54,190 bases of DNA from Akkermansiaceae bacterium (lineage in GTDB: Bacteria > Verrucomicrobiota > Verrucomicrobiia > Verrucomicrobiales > Akkermansiaceae), in contig SUVK01000013.1 of NCBI GenBank assembly GCA_015062055.1, positions 1 through 54,190 of the forward strand. The letters run 5' to 3'. Under the pieces are notes generated by a model. The model was given only the letters and a program-made list of their open reading frames with translations. It was not told the DNA's origin and searched no databases. Below are positions 1-10,723 of this stretch, in pieces. The position numbers and the translations under genes were made by a program. Each line of letters starts with the position of its first letter. Position 1 is the first letter of the stretch.

Positions 1-22
1 ATCTCATTCGAAAAGAGGTAGA

Positions 23-2104
23 ATGGTGCTCGTGAAGTCGAAATTAAACAACACAACGAGCACAGAAGGCTACGTTTCGGACTATGCCAAACAGGTCATA
101 CGAGGCACTTATTTACCTCATATAGATGGTATTCGAGCAGTAGCAGTAATACCGGTTCTATTGTACCATTTATGTGCAACACTCTGCCCGGGAGGGTACA
201 GCGGAGTAGATGTATTCTTCGTCATATCGGGCTATTTAATCGGTGGCGGTATCATAAATGACCTGAGAAAGGGAGAATTCTCATTCTGTTCATTTTATAC
301 CCGACGCATCAAGCGTATCATGCCGGCATATTTTGCTATGATAATAGCAACTTTGGCCGTTGGTTTACTCATATATCACTACGAGCCGCTGAAGTCATTG
401 GGGAACGCCTCATTGCGAAGCTCCTATTTTTTTGCTAACTTTTTCTGTTACAAATTTTTAGGTGACTATTTCACAGGCGATGCGGAGCTACATCCGCTCA
501 TCAATTTATGGTCATTGAGTGTAGAAGAACAATTTTACATTATAACGCCGTTATTAATGTGGGCATTGTGGAAGTTCAGACGACAAGCCGTGCTCATGAT
601 AACCTTGTGCGTGCTTATGGTGTTATCGTTCATCCACGCAGAGCTATTGCTCAACAGCGAGAACAACCGAGATTTGGTAAAGGGATTCTATATGCTGTTA
701 CCACGAGCATGGGAATTACTTGCAGGCGTGGCATTAGCATGTTTGCCCATACTACAAGCACAAGATAAAAAAGGAAGGGTAATATCAACAATACTCAGCA
801 GTTTGGGATTCGTATTAACAATAGGAGCTTATGCCCTGTTGACAAAAGGCTCGCATTTTCCGGGCTATGGGGCCATGTGCTCAGTGATTGGATGCGCCTT
901 GATGATTCGCTACGGAGCCTATGGCTGGGTGGGTAGATTTTTAAGTGCCACGCCCACGGTAGGTATCGGGCGCATTTCATATTCTCTTTATTTATGGCAC
1001 TGGCCCATCATAGCATTCATGCATTACATATACAGCAAAACATTAGATGCCTCGCAGATACTGGTTGCTACCATACTTTCATTTGTTTTGGCCATTGTTT
1101 CGTGGAAGTTTATAGAAATGCCCATACGCCGAGCCAAACGCATAGGTTTCAAAACAGCAACCGTGGGGTTGATTATTACATGCGGTATAACGGCAGGCGC
1201 AGGGTCGATATTGTATAAGACAGATGGTTTGGCCAATGTTATTCACTTGGAGGCCAATCAACACAAATCGACCGAATATCCCAGAAAATTACAAACATTA
1301 CAACCCGGAACATATGGGATTAGCCAACTCGATACCATTAACGACAAAGGTAATCCCGAAAAAAACATTGTTAAGCATTTAGGTGACACGACTTGCCAAC
1401 CCAGCTTTGTACTGATAGGAGATTCTCATGCAGAAGCCATCCAGATAGGACTTGATGACATCTGCAAACAACATAAACGCGGGGGTTTAGCTATCGGGGT
1501 CAAAACATGTCCTCTCTCCGGCATTGAAATCACCAACACATTTGCCAATATATCGGAACCGTTTATTGGCTGGTTGGAACAGTCACCGCAAATAAAAACA
1601 GTCATTATCGTCTGTAGATGGAACACGAGACTAAGCCATAGCAGCGCAGCACAGAAGCTATACAGAACGGGTAGTGAAATTCCCCAAGATACATCTGCTA
1701 ACACAGCATTATTGGAAGAAGGATTGGTACGTACGTGTCAGAAGATTAAGGCTTTGGGTAGAGAAGTCATCATATTGGGTCCTATGCCGGAGTTACAACT
1801 TGATCCCGGCTCAGAAATGCGGCGCCGCATTATGCTGGGAATGGATACTACCAACATAGGAGACGCTACCCCCCACGCAGAGTTTGAGAGTCGAGAAGCT
1901 CCTGTTTTTGAAATTTTATCGAGAATCAGCGAGCAAGGATTAGCTAAGGTCATTATGGTACATCCGGTTCTACAGACAGATGGTAAATACCAAGGATTTA
2001 TAGACGGGAAGCTCATGTATCACGATAACAATCACCTATCAGGCGAAGGCTCTCGCTACGTAATAAGTCGTCTGTATACCGAGTTGTTCTCCGAGAATCC
2101 GTAA
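23..2104 (+). CDS. Acyltransferase_3 (OafA/YrhL-type) with C-terminal SGNH domain
   Basis: This is a 693-residue integral membrane O-acyltransferase, likely modifying a cell-surface glycan such as LPS O-antigen or peptidoglycan. The N-terminal part (about residues 30-375) has the family opening HIDGIRAVAV, the segment GVDVFFVISGYLI and the motif LWSLSVEEQFY, and about ten hydrophobic segments. The C-terminal part (about 430-690) is an SGNH-hydrolase-like domain with the GDSH block (VLIGDSHAEA) and a closing DNNHLSGEG (DxxH type). The two-domain order matches OafA-like enzymes in which the SGNH domain completes acetyl transfer outside the membrane. The ATG at 23 follows an AAAAGAGG stretch that could be a Shine-Dalgarno site. 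The substrate cannot be told from sequence. Confidence 0.9.
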   Translation: MVLVKSKLNNTTSTEGYVSDYAKQVIRGTYLPHIDGIRAVAVIPVLLYHLCATLCPGGYSGVDVFFVISGYLIGGGIINDLRKGEFSFCSFYTRRIKRIMPAYFAMIIATLAVGLLIYHYEPLKSLGNASLRSSYFFANFFCYKFLGDYFTGDAELHPLINLWSLSVEEQFYIITPLLMWALWKFRRQAVLMITLCVLMVLSFIHAELLLNSENNRDLVKGFYMLLPRAWELLAGVALACLPILQAQDKKGRVISTILSSLGFVLTIGAYALLTKGSHFPGYGAMCSVIGCALMIRYGAYGWVGRFLSATPTVGIGRISYSLYLWHWPIIAFMHYIYSKTLDASQILVATILSFVLAIVSWKFIEMPIRRAKRIGFKTATVGLIITCGITAGAGSILYKTDGLANVIHLEANQHKSTEYPRKLQTLQPGTYGISQLDTINDKGNPEKNIVKHLGDTTCQPSFVLIGDSHAEAIQIGLDDICKQHKRGGLAIGVKTCPLSGIEITNTFANISEPFIGWLEQSPQIKTVIIVCRWNTRLSHSSAAQKLYRTGSEIPQDTSANTALLEEGLVRTCQKIKALGREVIILGPMPELQLDPGSEMRRRIMLGMDTTNIGDATPHAEFESREAPVFEILSRISEQGLAKVIMVHPVLQTDGKYQGFIDGKLMYHDNNHLSGEGSRYVISRLYTELFSENP

Positions 2105-2133
2105 CGACAAGAGTCGAGCAAATACATAACAAG

Positions 2134-2170
2134 GTGGCGAGTTGCACGGTTATGAGCAACTCGCCACTTT
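2134..2170. terminator. Bidirectional terminator between convergent genes
   Basis: A perfect 12-bp stem (GTGGCGAGTTGC 2134-2145 with GCAACTCGCCAC 2156-2167), a 10-nt loop and TTT after it. It lies between the stop codons of the acyltransferase and the convergent histidine kinase. Confidence 0.75.
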
Positions 2171-2196
2171 ATGTACATAAGCACGTTTGCTCCTGA

Positions 2197-3336
2197 TTAC
2201 AACGGCAGCAGGCGCACCACTCGGTCTGCACGGGGTATGGTGATGGTAACGGTGGTACCGGTACCTTCTTTCGAGGCCAGAGAAAGCGTACCGCCATGCT
2301 CTTTGATGATATGGCGAACAATGAGCAAGCCCAATCCATTACCTTTGCGTTTGGTGGTGCGGAACGGCTCGTACATATTGCCCATTACCTCATGAGAAAT
2401 GCCGGAGCCGTTATCACCGACCAGCACACGCACATCGGTATCGTTATAATCCGTTTGAATATAGATACCGCCATCCCTTTCTCCGGGGATAGATTGGAAG
2501 GCGTTGCGAATAATGTTATAGAAAGCTTGAAAGAGTTGGCCGGCATCGGCGTTAAGCTCGGGCAAATCTTCTGAGAGCGACTGCTGCACGGCAATGCCGC
2601 GAGGGGCAATCTCGGGCTCTAACACCTGCAAAACGTGGGCCAATATCTCGTTGAGCTGCACGGGATCTCGCTGCATGTTGCCGGGTCGCATGGATTGTAA
2701 AAATTGACGCAACAGGGTATCTAAACGCCGGGTTTCGCTCAAAGCAGACTCCAAAAGAGGCGAAAGTTTTTTGCGAGTATCCTCATCGGTCTTTGTCAAC
2801 TTGCGTTGCATAAGTTGCAGATTAAGTCCCAGAGAATTAAGGGGATTGCCGATTTCATGCGCAACAGCCCCGGCCATATAGGTAACCAGGTTAAATTGCT
2901 CGGCCTCTGCATCTTCCTCATGGCGCTCTATGCTCTCCGTATCATCCCGAATCAGCAACAGGTATTCAGCACCATCAGCCACGGGACTCATCAAGAAGTT
3001 GTAATGGCGAGGTTCGGGGTAATTCACATGTAAATCTCGCGTAATGGAAACACCGCTGACACACAGTTCATCCCAACTACAAGTGCCCCCTACCAAGCGC
3101 TCAAACGGCATGCGTAACAGCTCGTGCTGCGGCCGATTAAACATGGCGCAGGCCGATTTATTGGCAAAGCGTGCATGGCCGTCCGAATCAAAAAGAACCA
3201 GCCCATCTCTCAGCGCATCGAACACATCTTGCAGCAGTCCTTTTTCAGACGCCAAGCGCATAAAGAGGTGCCGTAGTTCATCGGGCTCAAGATGCTCCAA
3301 ACGATTTACAATTTTGTCTAAGGTATCGCGTTTCAT
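2197..3336 (-). CDS. PAS-domain sensor histidine kinase (NtrB-like), orphan
   Basis: A 379-residue soluble histidine kinase without membrane segments. A PAS domain lies at about residues 35-135 (DGLVLFDSDGHARFANKSA). The HisKA H-box is at about 155-165 (AGAVAHEIGNPLNSL; the His is the expected phosphorylation site). The HATPase_c domain has an N-box (NIIRNAFQSIP), a G1 box (VGDNGSGI) and a G2 box (GNGLGLLIVRHI). This is the NtrB/AtoS type, whose usual partner is an NtrC-family regulator, but no response regulator lies nearby. The start is 12 nt after the GH31 stop, so it is probably co-transcribed with GH31 and the HIT gene. The signal is unknown. Confidence 0.88.
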   Translation of the reverse strand: MKRDTLDKIVNRLEHLEPDELRHLFMRLASEKGLLQDVFDALRDGLVLFDSDGHARFANKSACAMFNRPQHELLRMPFERLVGGTCSWDELCVSGVSITRDLHVNYPEPRHYNFLMSPVADGAEYLLLIRDDTESIERHEEDAEAEQFNLVTYMAGAVAHEIGNPLNSLGLNLQLMQRKLTKTDEDTRKKLSPLLESALSETRRLDTLLRQFLQSMRPGNMQRDPVQLNEILAHVLQVLEPEIAPRGIAVQQSLSEDLPELNADAGQLFQAFYNIIRNAFQSIPGERDGGIYIQTDYNDTDVRVLVGDNGSGISHEVMGNMYEPFRTTKRKGNGLGLLIVRHIIKEHGGTLSLASKEGTGTTVTITIPRADRVVRLLPL

Positions 3337-3348
3337 GTGCCATGAATC

Positions 3349-5715
3349 TTAAAACTTGATGTTCAATTCGCGAAAGGCTGCAGGCAACTGCACACGGAAG
3401 ACATGTTTCTTATCAAACGCGCCCTGCAAAGCAACACCATCAGCCATTGCCACAGGGGTGGCTGTATGTGGCAGGGCATGTAAGGCCAGCTCAAAGGCAT
3501 CTCGGCGGCGTTCGGGGTCGCCTTCTTGACGGTGGCGAAGCGTCAGCTCGCGGGTTGATGCGGCATAAATAAAGCGGTGCAGAAGGTAATCGCCGATGCG
3601 ATGAGCCAAGCCATCGCCGGCGTCTTCATACAACTCGCTCTCAGACTCAGTATCGGGTGCCCACCATAAGTCGAGTGTGACGGGAGGGTTGACAAGTTCA
3701 CCCACATATTGTTGCACGGGCCAACGGGGAATTATGCTGCCACCACGCACAAATACGGGTATGGCCGACATGGTGGTAGACACCCAGGCCTCTGCATCGG
3801 CCACCGGTGCCGGGGCATCGTTCCACAATGAATACCAATGTCCGGGCGGCGCGTACAAAAAGCGCCCCCCCTCCCCGGGGTGGTGCACGGGCACCACATA
3901 CAAAGCATCGCCCAAGAAGAACTCACTGCTGCGCCAATACGTATCTGTATTCTCGGGGTACATCAGCGACAGAGAGCGGATGATGGGGGTGCCGTGCTTC
4001 GAGTACCGGTAAAACTGCGTATACAAATACGGCAACAGACGATAGCGCTCGCCGATGGCTTGGCGCACCAAGCTCTCTACCATAGGGCCAAAGCACCAAG
4101 GCTCTTGCCCGCCATATTCGCCATTGTTGTGGTTGCGGAAGAATACGTGAAAGGCGGCCAATTGCATCCAACGGCAGAACAGCTCGGGCGTGGGGTGACC
4201 CAAGAACCCCCCCGTATCTGCCCCGCAGAACGATACGCCGCTACAAGACAAACGCTGCACCATCAGATTGGCCATTTTGAGGTTCTCCCAGTCAGAGAAA
4301 TTATCCCCCGTCCACGTAGCAGCCCAGCGTTGCAAACCGGCAAACCCGGCCCGAGACAGCACAAAGGGCCGCCGTTGGGGTGCTGCTAACTCCATCCCTA
4401 AGCGCGTGGCTTTGGCCATGCACTGGCCATACACGTTGTGCGCCTTGAGGTGAGAACAGTAGAAACCATCGTAATTGTGGCGAGTGTCATCGGGGAAGGT
4501 GCAATCCGGGAAAATGGCCGGTTCGTTCATGTCCGTCCAAATACCGCGTACACAGTATTCTCCCACTTGCCTTTTAAAGAGGTCCGCCCACCAAGAGCGC
4601 GTCACGGGGTTGGTGAAATCGGGGAAGGTGCATGTACCCGGCCACACCTCACCCTCCAGCAGGGCGCCATCGTGCCTGCGGCAAAAGACATTACGCTCTA
4701 ACCCGCTGCGCCACACATAATTATCGGGGTTAATCTTGATACCGGGGTCTATAATGGTTACCACCTTAAAGCCCTGCTCACCCAAGCGATTAATCATACC
4801 CGGCGGGTCGGGGAACCGCGTGCGGTCCCAGGTGAGGGCTTGATAATGCTTCATGTGGTGAATATCCAGATGTATGGCATCACAGGGGATTTGGCGTTTA
4901 CGGAACTCATCCGCCAAATCCGTCACCGTTTTTTCAGGGTAATAGCTCCACTTACTTTGGTGGTAGCCCAAGGCCCACAAGGGAGGCAGCGGGGGCAAGC
5001 CCGTCATACGCGTGTAGGTTTGCACGGTATCCAGCGCGTTTTCTCCACAAATGAAGTAATAATCCATCACCCCGCCGTCTGCCCCGAAGAGCAAGCGGTC
5101 TTCGCGCTCCTTACCGAAATCAAAATAGGAGCGCATGGTGTTATCAAAGAAAATGCCATATTGAGTACCCTGGTTCAGGCACAAGAAGAAAGGAATACTC
5201 TTGTAGAGAGGGTCGCTGTCGGGGTGAAACTTGTAGTGGTCTGCCCCCCACATCTCAAAACGACGCCCGCGCATGTTGAGAGCACATGGCTTATCGCCGA
5301 GGCCGAAAAAATGAGCTTCTTCGGGTAAATGTTTGAGCACCCACACAAGCTCATCGCCGGTGCGCTCTTGCAAGCGGTGCCCCATACCTTCGGCATCTGC
5401 GCTCAGCAACCGCCCCTTTGCACGTTCGTAAAACTCCAGTCCGCCATCGTTTCGGCGTATACGCACGGCCAGACGCGCGGTACGCACTTCTATATAGTCT
5501 TCTTCATCGGATTCTTCTAACGGAACCTTTTGGTATTCATACTCGGGGGCAATACCATAGCTGGGGATATTCTCGAAAACGGCATGCGAGACATAACGAC
5601 AACGCACCACCCCCGCCTCTGCAAAATATAAACGCAAGCGGTTGGTGGGAAACTCCAGCTCGAGCGTACCGGGGTTCACCCATTCACAATGTCTGATGAA
5701 AGGGAGCTCTGCCAT
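3349..5715 (-). CDS. Glycoside hydrolase family 31 alpha-glucosidase-like enzyme
   Basis: A 788-residue GH31 retaining alpha-glycosidase, probably an alpha-glucosidase. The nucleophile motif is GIWTDMNEPAIF (Asp in WTDMNEP) and the block WTGDNFSDWENLK is present. The downstream motif is CGADTGGFLGHPTPELFCRW, followed by FFRNHNNG. There is no signal peptide, so it probably works in the cytoplasm on imported oligosaccharides. The first ATG giving a normal GH31 N-terminus is 5715 (MAELPFI); a TTG four codons upstream is possible. It is the middle gene of a HIT-GH31-kinase run (24 nt after HIT, 12 nt before the kinase). Substrate range within GH31 cannot be decided here. Confidence 0.92.
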   Translation of the reverse strand: MAELPFIRHCEWVNPGTLELEFPTNRLRLYFAEAGVVRCRYVSHAVFENIPSYGIAPEYEYQKVPLEESDEEDYIEVRTARLAVRIRRNDGGLEFYERAKGRLLSADAEGMGHRLQERTGDELVWVLKHLPEEAHFFGLGDKPCALNMRGRRFEMWGADHYKFHPDSDPLYKSIPFFLCLNQGTQYGIFFDNTMRSYFDFGKEREDRLLFGADGGVMDYYFICGENALDTVQTYTRMTGLPPLPPLWALGYHQSKWSYYPEKTVTDLADEFRKRQIPCDAIHLDIHHMKHYQALTWDRTRFPDPPGMINRLGEQGFKVVTIIDPGIKINPDNYVWRSGLERNVFCRRHDGALLEGEVWPGTCTFPDFTNPVTRSWWADLFKRQVGEYCVRGIWTDMNEPAIFPDCTFPDDTRHNYDGFYCSHLKAHNVYGQCMAKATRLGMELAAPQRRPFVLSRAGFAGLQRWAATWTGDNFSDWENLKMANLMVQRLSCSGVSFCGADTGGFLGHPTPELFCRWMQLAAFHVFFRNHNNGEYGGQEPWCFGPMVESLVRQAIGERYRLLPYLYTQFYRYSKHGTPIIRSLSLMYPENTDTYWRSSEFFLGDALYVVPVHHPGEGGRFLYAPPGHWYSLWNDAPAPVADAEAWVSTTMSAIPVFVRGGSIIPRWPVQQYVGELVNPPVTLDLWWAPDTESESELYEDAGDGLAHRIGDYLLHRFIYAASTRELTLRHRQEGDPERRRDAFELALHALPHTATPVAMADGVALQGAFDKKHVFRVQLPAAFRELNIKF

Positions 5716-5739
5716 ATCAGCAAGCAAACGCTGCGGGGA

Positions 5740-6084
5740 CTAACCCGGAGGCCACTGCATCGAACGCCCGCCGATGATATGGATATGCAGGTGCGGCACG
5801 GTTTGACCGGCATCGGCCCCGGTGTTCATCACCGTACGGAAACCACCCTCTGCAAGGCCCTCGGCCCGGGCTATTTCTCCCACTTTGAGCATAAGATGAG
5901 CCAACAAATCGGCATCTTCCGCAGCGGCGGCTTCTATGCCGGGTATGGGTTTACGCGGCACCAGCAACACATGCACGGGTGCCACAGGCGTAATATCGCG
6001 GAACGCTACGCAAAGCGCATCCTCATACACCATGTTGGCGGGTATCTCTTTATCAGCTATTTTCTGGAAAAGTGTTTTCTCCAT
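5740..6084 (-). CDS. HIT-family nucleotide hydrolase (HinT-like)
   Basis: A 114-residue histidine-triad protein with the catalytic motif VPHLHIHIIGG near the C-terminus and the usual N-terminal block TLFQKIADKEIPA. HinT-type enzymes hydrolyse purine nucleoside phosphoramidates and adenylates. An upstream in-frame extension exists (to 6168), but family length and a promoter with its -10 box 10 nt before 6084 both support 6084. First gene of the HIT-GH31-kinase run. Confidence 0.93.
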   Translation of the reverse strand: MEKTLFQKIADKEIPANMVYEDALCVAFRDITPVAPVHVLLVPRKPIPGIEAAAAEDADLLAHLMLKVGEIARAEGLAEGGFRTVMNTGADAGQTVPHLHIHIIGGRSMQWPPG

Positions 6085-6094
6085 TGCAGCACCG

Positions 6095-6123
6095 AATTTA
6101 ACACAGTAACGCCCGGTATGCAA
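6095..6123 (-). promoter_or_regulatory. Promoter of HIT gene, leaderless layout
   Basis: Read on the minus strand: TTGCAT (6123-6118), 17-nt spacer, TAAATT (6100-6095), then 10 nt to the ATG at 6084. There is no room for a Shine-Dalgarno site. Confidence 0.55.
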
Positions 6124-6294
6124 CAGAATTCTTGCGCGATGCCTATTTTTTTCACACAGGAATTGCAACGCAAGCGAGGGAAAAAGAAGACTTTAGTTGT
6201 CTCTTCGTCATCTCTTTTTCCGGACTTCTTTTCATTTTTATATCCCCCCGAACCATATATTACTCATTTTCGGCACATAAGGTAAAAAATTGAA

Positions 6295-6336
6295 GCAAAA
6301 AAATGGTCGGGAGAGCGCTGCGAAAGTCTCCCGACC
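6295..6336 (-). terminator. Terminator of eno
   Basis: A perfect 10-bp stem (6305-6314 GGTCGGGAGA with 6327-6336). On the minus strand it is followed by ATTTTTTT. It lies 33 nt after the enolase stop. Confidence 0.85.
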
Positions 6337-6368
6337 AAGGGTATGGAATAAGCCCGTTTCTCAGGTTA

Positions 6369-7676
<1,308 letters not shown>

Positions 7677-7694
7677 CTAACTCTCGTTGCCGAA

Positions 7695-7722
7695 ATTATG
7701 CACAAAAATCTGAAACAAGCAA
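7695..7722 (-). promoter_or_regulatory. Promoter of eno
   Basis: Minus strand: TTGCTT (7722-7717), 16-nt spacer, CATAAT (7700-7695). It implies a leader of about 48 nt containing a Shine-Dalgarno sequence, unlike the leaderless promoters nearby. Confidence 0.5.
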
Positions 7723-7786
7723 GAAAAATTATTAGCCCGGCCTAACTTTATGATATTTTTTCTATAGAAAGGGGCAAGATTTACAC

Positions 7787-7815
7787 TTGCCAAGGGGGCG
7801 TAAAGAGAGTAAACT
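7787..7815 (+). promoter_or_regulatory. Promoter of adenosylhomocysteinase-like gene, leaderless layout
   Basis: TTGCCA (7787-7792), 17-nt spacer, TAAACT (7810-7815), then 7 nt to the ATG at 7823. The alternative in-frame start at 7787 would lie inside the -35 box. Confidence 0.6.
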
Positions 7816-7822
7816 GGCGGGC

Positions 7823-8881
7823 ATGAACGAGAAAGCGAGCAAGATTCGAGTCTATTTAGATGAGCACTATGCAGCCGACGAATGGCCGACCCTACGATGG
7901 CAGGCAGAAGAGTGGGCAAAAACGGAACCATTGGCCGGGTTAAAGCTACTGGATGCCACGCCGATATACCGCAACACGCTTGCAAAGTTCATGGCTCTGG
8001 TAGCAGCAGGTGCCGAGTTGTATGTACCGGCCCGCACAAAGATGCCCCGCCAAGCCGAGATAACAGACATGCTGCCGGAGTTCGGCATAAAAACAGCGGG
8101 CAAAGAAGAAGCGTTTGATATCATATTGGATTGCGCGGGGAGTTGTGCCCACTTGCTACCGAACTTAGGGTACGCAGAGCTCACACGCTCGGGGGTATCA
8201 GCCTACGAGCGCACCAAGCGCCCGGTTATCGTGGCCGACTCCGGCATGATAAAACGCATAGAAACCGGGTTGGGCACGGGGGAAAGCTTTTTTCGCGCCA
8301 TGGCACAACTCGGTTACACCGAAACAGAGGGGAAGCACCTGGTTGTGGTAGGTTACGGCAAAGTGGGCCGAGGCATAGTGCACTATGCGCGCCGCCACAA
8401 CATGAAAATAACCGTAATAGAAACCATTAACAGAACAAACGACCTACCGGAGGGCGTAGAATATGTGGACGTACACGACACCGCAGCTCTTAATCAATGC
8501 GTCGGGCAGGCCTGGTGCCTGGTCACAGCGACCGGTAAGTTTAATGCCCTGCACAACAGGCTGGAGGCCGCAACGGTGCTCAACAACCCTACTCTGCTGG
8601 CTAATATGGGGGTAGATGATGAATTCGGCACCAAAATACCCCGAGAGCGCGTACTTAACAACAAAAAGCCACTCAACTTCATCCTCGAAGAACCGACTCG
8701 CATGTGTTTTATCGAAACCACCATGGCCTTGCACAACGAATGCGCGCTGGAACTTCTCACAGCCGACCTACCCCGCCGCTGCATGCCACCGCCCCCGGAT
8801 GTAGAAGAGAGGCTTCTCAACATTGCAACCACGCAAGGATGCCGAGAGATGCAACACATACACTTGTTTTTGGGGCGATAA
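7823..8881 (+). CDS. S-adenosylhomocysteine hydrolase-like protein (NAD-binding)
   Basis: A 352-residue protein resembling adenosylhomocysteinase. It has a Rossmann NAD loop (VVVGYGKVGRGIVHYARRH) followed by an acidic strand end (ITVIE), and a late block LANMGVDDEFG in the place of the NxGHFDxEI block of SAH hydrolases. Classical bacterial enzymes are about 430-490 residues, so this one is clearly shorter. The usual N-terminal substrate motif with its His and Asp residues is only weakly recognisable (DCAGSCAHLLP). It may be a divergent hydrolase or a family member with another substrate. The start 7823 is chosen from the promoter position. Confidence 0.72.
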   Translation: MNEKASKIRVYLDEHYAADEWPTLRWQAEEWAKTEPLAGLKLLDATPIYRNTLAKFMALVAAGAELYVPARTKMPRQAEITDMLPEFGIKTAGKEEAFDIILDCAGSCAHLLPNLGYAELTRSGVSAYERTKRPVIVADSGMIKRIETGLGTGESFFRAMAQLGYTETEGKHLVVVGYGKVGRGIVHYARRHNMKITVIETINRTNDLPEGVEYVDVHDTAALNQCVGQAWCLVTATGKFNALHNRLEAATVLNNPTLLANMGVDDEFGTKIPRERVLNNKKPLNFILEEPTRMCFIETTMALHNECALELLTADLPRRCMPPPPDVEERLLNIATTQGCREMQHIHLFLGR

Positions 8882-8942
8882 GCCACTCTTGCCATCGGCT
8901 CCCCTGTAACACAACTGTAACAGAGTTTGACGGAGCCGAGCC

Positions 8943-8971
8943 TTGACAGCGAAAGCGGAGCACTATAATAT
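8943..8971 (+). promoter_or_regulatory. Promoter of 8978 gene, leaderless layout
   Basis: TTGACA (8943-8948), 17-nt spacer, TAATAT (8966-8971), then 6 nt to the ATG at 8978. A TATAAT overlaps in register at 8964-8969 with a 15-nt spacer. Confidence 0.6.
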
Positions 8972-8977
8972 AGAAGC

Positions 8978-10279
8978 ATGGGTAGTACCGGAAGCATCTA
9001 TAACATATCAAAAAACATCAGTATCGGCCTGCGTATTCTGATAGTAGGGGTAGGAGCATTGCTGTTGATGCTGATTATCTCGTACCCCTCCGTACTCATA
9101 GCACAAGAGCCCTACCTCACACTCCCCGGGCTTAGCCAAGAGTTTTTACTTGAGTGGAAGAACTGGTTATGGGTAGCACCTTGGTTACTGATGGAGATTG
9201 CCGCAATAGCAGGACCACAGCGTAATTTTGTATGGTATTGCGGGTTAGTAGGAGTAATGGTACTCACCATGCTGGCATACCCCATCTTACAAGCAACAAG
9301 GCCCGAGCTGATACACCCGCATTTCTACGAATGGGTATACCGCATGTCGCTCTCGGAAGCAGCAGAAGACATCACCCTACTGGCCCCCAACTCCCCCTAT
9401 CGAGACAAATGTTTGGAGTTTGGCTTTGCCATTATGTGGGCATTGCTGGGGCTGAGCATATTCCTGCGTACGGTGGTGCTGGGCTATCTGGTCAAACTGA
9501 ACGAAGTACGCGAGGTAAACGAAATCAACAACGTTGATATAGCAGACATTGACCCCAAAGGAGAAAATGCCCGCACCGTCAAAGAAATTGCCGAAACGGC
9601 ACAAAAAGTAAAAGCAGACTTCAAGTTCGGCGAAGCAGATCATGGGTTGGTAGCACATTTACGCAGCATTTTGACCCGTTTACAATACCTTCGCACCATC
9701 AAGGGACTTTGCTGGTTGGGAGCAGCCCTCTTTGTGATACTGTGGTTCTTCTTGTACCCACTGCCGAATAAAGAAGAAGCTTTGGCGCGAGATTTAGCGG
9801 CGATGTACGAAACGAGGCTCGATGACGAAGGGAACGAGATAGGTACCACTCGCGCCGTTTACGCTGCCTTGCGTGTTATGCAATATGCCTACGACAACAA
9901 AAGCCTCGACTACAAAACGGTGGCAGAAGCAGAAAAATGGTTGCAGCTGGACCGAGCCTCGGATACCTATCGGCAAGACATACGCAACGAAAACGCAGAA
10001 GAGTTGGAATACTTACCGGAACGCATTCGCAGTTACCAAACCCCATACCCACGAGCTCGTTTCCTGACCATTAGCGATGGCCGACACCATGCCGTGATGC
10101 TCCTTTACCTGGACGAAACAAAATCCCCCGATAACAGTAAAGCCGCCTCCCTGAAACCCGGCACAAAAATCTTTTTCTCGGATTTCTTCGAATTCGGCTG
10201 GGATAATAAGCAAGACGTACGCCGTAGTTACCCCTACCTCGAGGAGCTTTATCAATTCAACAACTTCACCTTCATGTAA
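8978..10279 (+). CDS. Multi-pass membrane protein of unknown function
   Basis: 433 residues, family not recognised. About five hydrophobic segments can be seen: residues 15-40, 60-80, 85-105, 145-170 and 235-255. A charged cytoplasmic-looking stretch lies between segments 4 and 5, and a hydrophilic C-terminal half (about residues 255-433) follows. No catalytic motif is evident. It ends 7 nt before the thioesterase gene, so the two are probably co-transcribed. Confidence 0.75.
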   Translation: MGSTGSIYNISKNISIGLRILIVGVGALLLMLIISYPSVLIAQEPYLTLPGLSQEFLLEWKNWLWVAPWLLMEIAAIAGPQRNFVWYCGLVGVMVLTMLAYPILQATRPELIHPHFYEWVYRMSLSEAAEDITLLAPNSPYRDKCLEFGFAIMWALLGLSIFLRTVVLGYLVKLNEVREVNEINNVDIADIDPKGENARTVKEIAETAQKVKADFKFGEADHGLVAHLRSILTRLQYLRTIKGLCWLGAALFVILWFFLYPLPNKEEALARDLAAMYETRLDDEGNEIGTTRAVYAALRVMQYAYDNKSLDYKTVAEAEKWLQLDRASDTYRQDIRNENAEELEYLPERIRSYQTPYPRARFLTISDGRHHAVMLLYLDETKSPDNSKAASLKPGTKIFFSDFFEFGWDNKQDVRRSYPYLEELYQFNNFTFM

Positions 10280-10286
10280 CACGGCC

Positions 10287-10694
10287 ATGCCTGCTTATTC
10301 TCACTATTCACGTGTAGCCTTTGCCGATACTGATGCATCGGGCATTGTCTACTTCGCCAACTTTTTCCGATATGCACAAGACGCAGAGGTAGAAGCCTTG
10401 GCGGCCCATGGCTTTACCCGCATGGATATGCGCTACCCCCGGGTACATGCCGAGGCGGATTTTATGGCACCATTGTACTTCAGAGATGAAATACGCACCG
10501 AGGCGGCCTTACTGAGCATCGGCAGCACCTCCCTGCACTGGCAATTTTCCATTTACGGGCCCAAGGGGCTGTGCGCGGTGGTGAAAACTGTCATATCTCG
10601 CCGAAAGGAAGATTTCAGCCCGGCGCCTTACTCTGAAGCGGAATGCAAGCGATTAGCCCCCCTGTTATTGGCAGAAAATTCAATAAAAAAATAA
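10287..10694 (+). CDS. Acyl-CoA thioesterase, YbgC/4HBT hot-dog fold
   Basis: A 135-residue hot-dog thioesterase. The N-terminal block FADTDASGIVYFANFFRYAQDAE is the 4-hydroxybenzoyl-CoA thioesterase/YbgC signature, with the catalytic Asp in DTDASG (Gly-Ile-Val-Tyr where many members have GVVYH). Family members hydrolyse short- or medium-chain acyl-CoAs, and in proteobacteria YbgC is linked to the Tol-Pal cluster, which is not present here. In quinone-making bacteria close relatives act on DHNA-CoA, so that role is possible. It starts 7 nt after the preceding gene. Confidence 0.85.
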   Translation: MPAYSHYSRVAFADTDASGIVYFANFFRYAQDAEVEALAAHGFTRMDMRYPRVHAEADFMAPLYFRDEIRTEAALLSIGSTSLHWQFSIYGPKGLCAVVKTVISRRKEDFSPAPYSEAECKRLAPLLLAENSIKK

Positions 10695-10723
10695 AAAAAA
10701 TGCGCCATCTTCACAAATTTGGG

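Noticed and set aside
8897..8939. Terminator after the 7823 gene
   Set aside because: CGGCTCC/GGAGCCG pair but the loop is about 29 nt and no T run follows.
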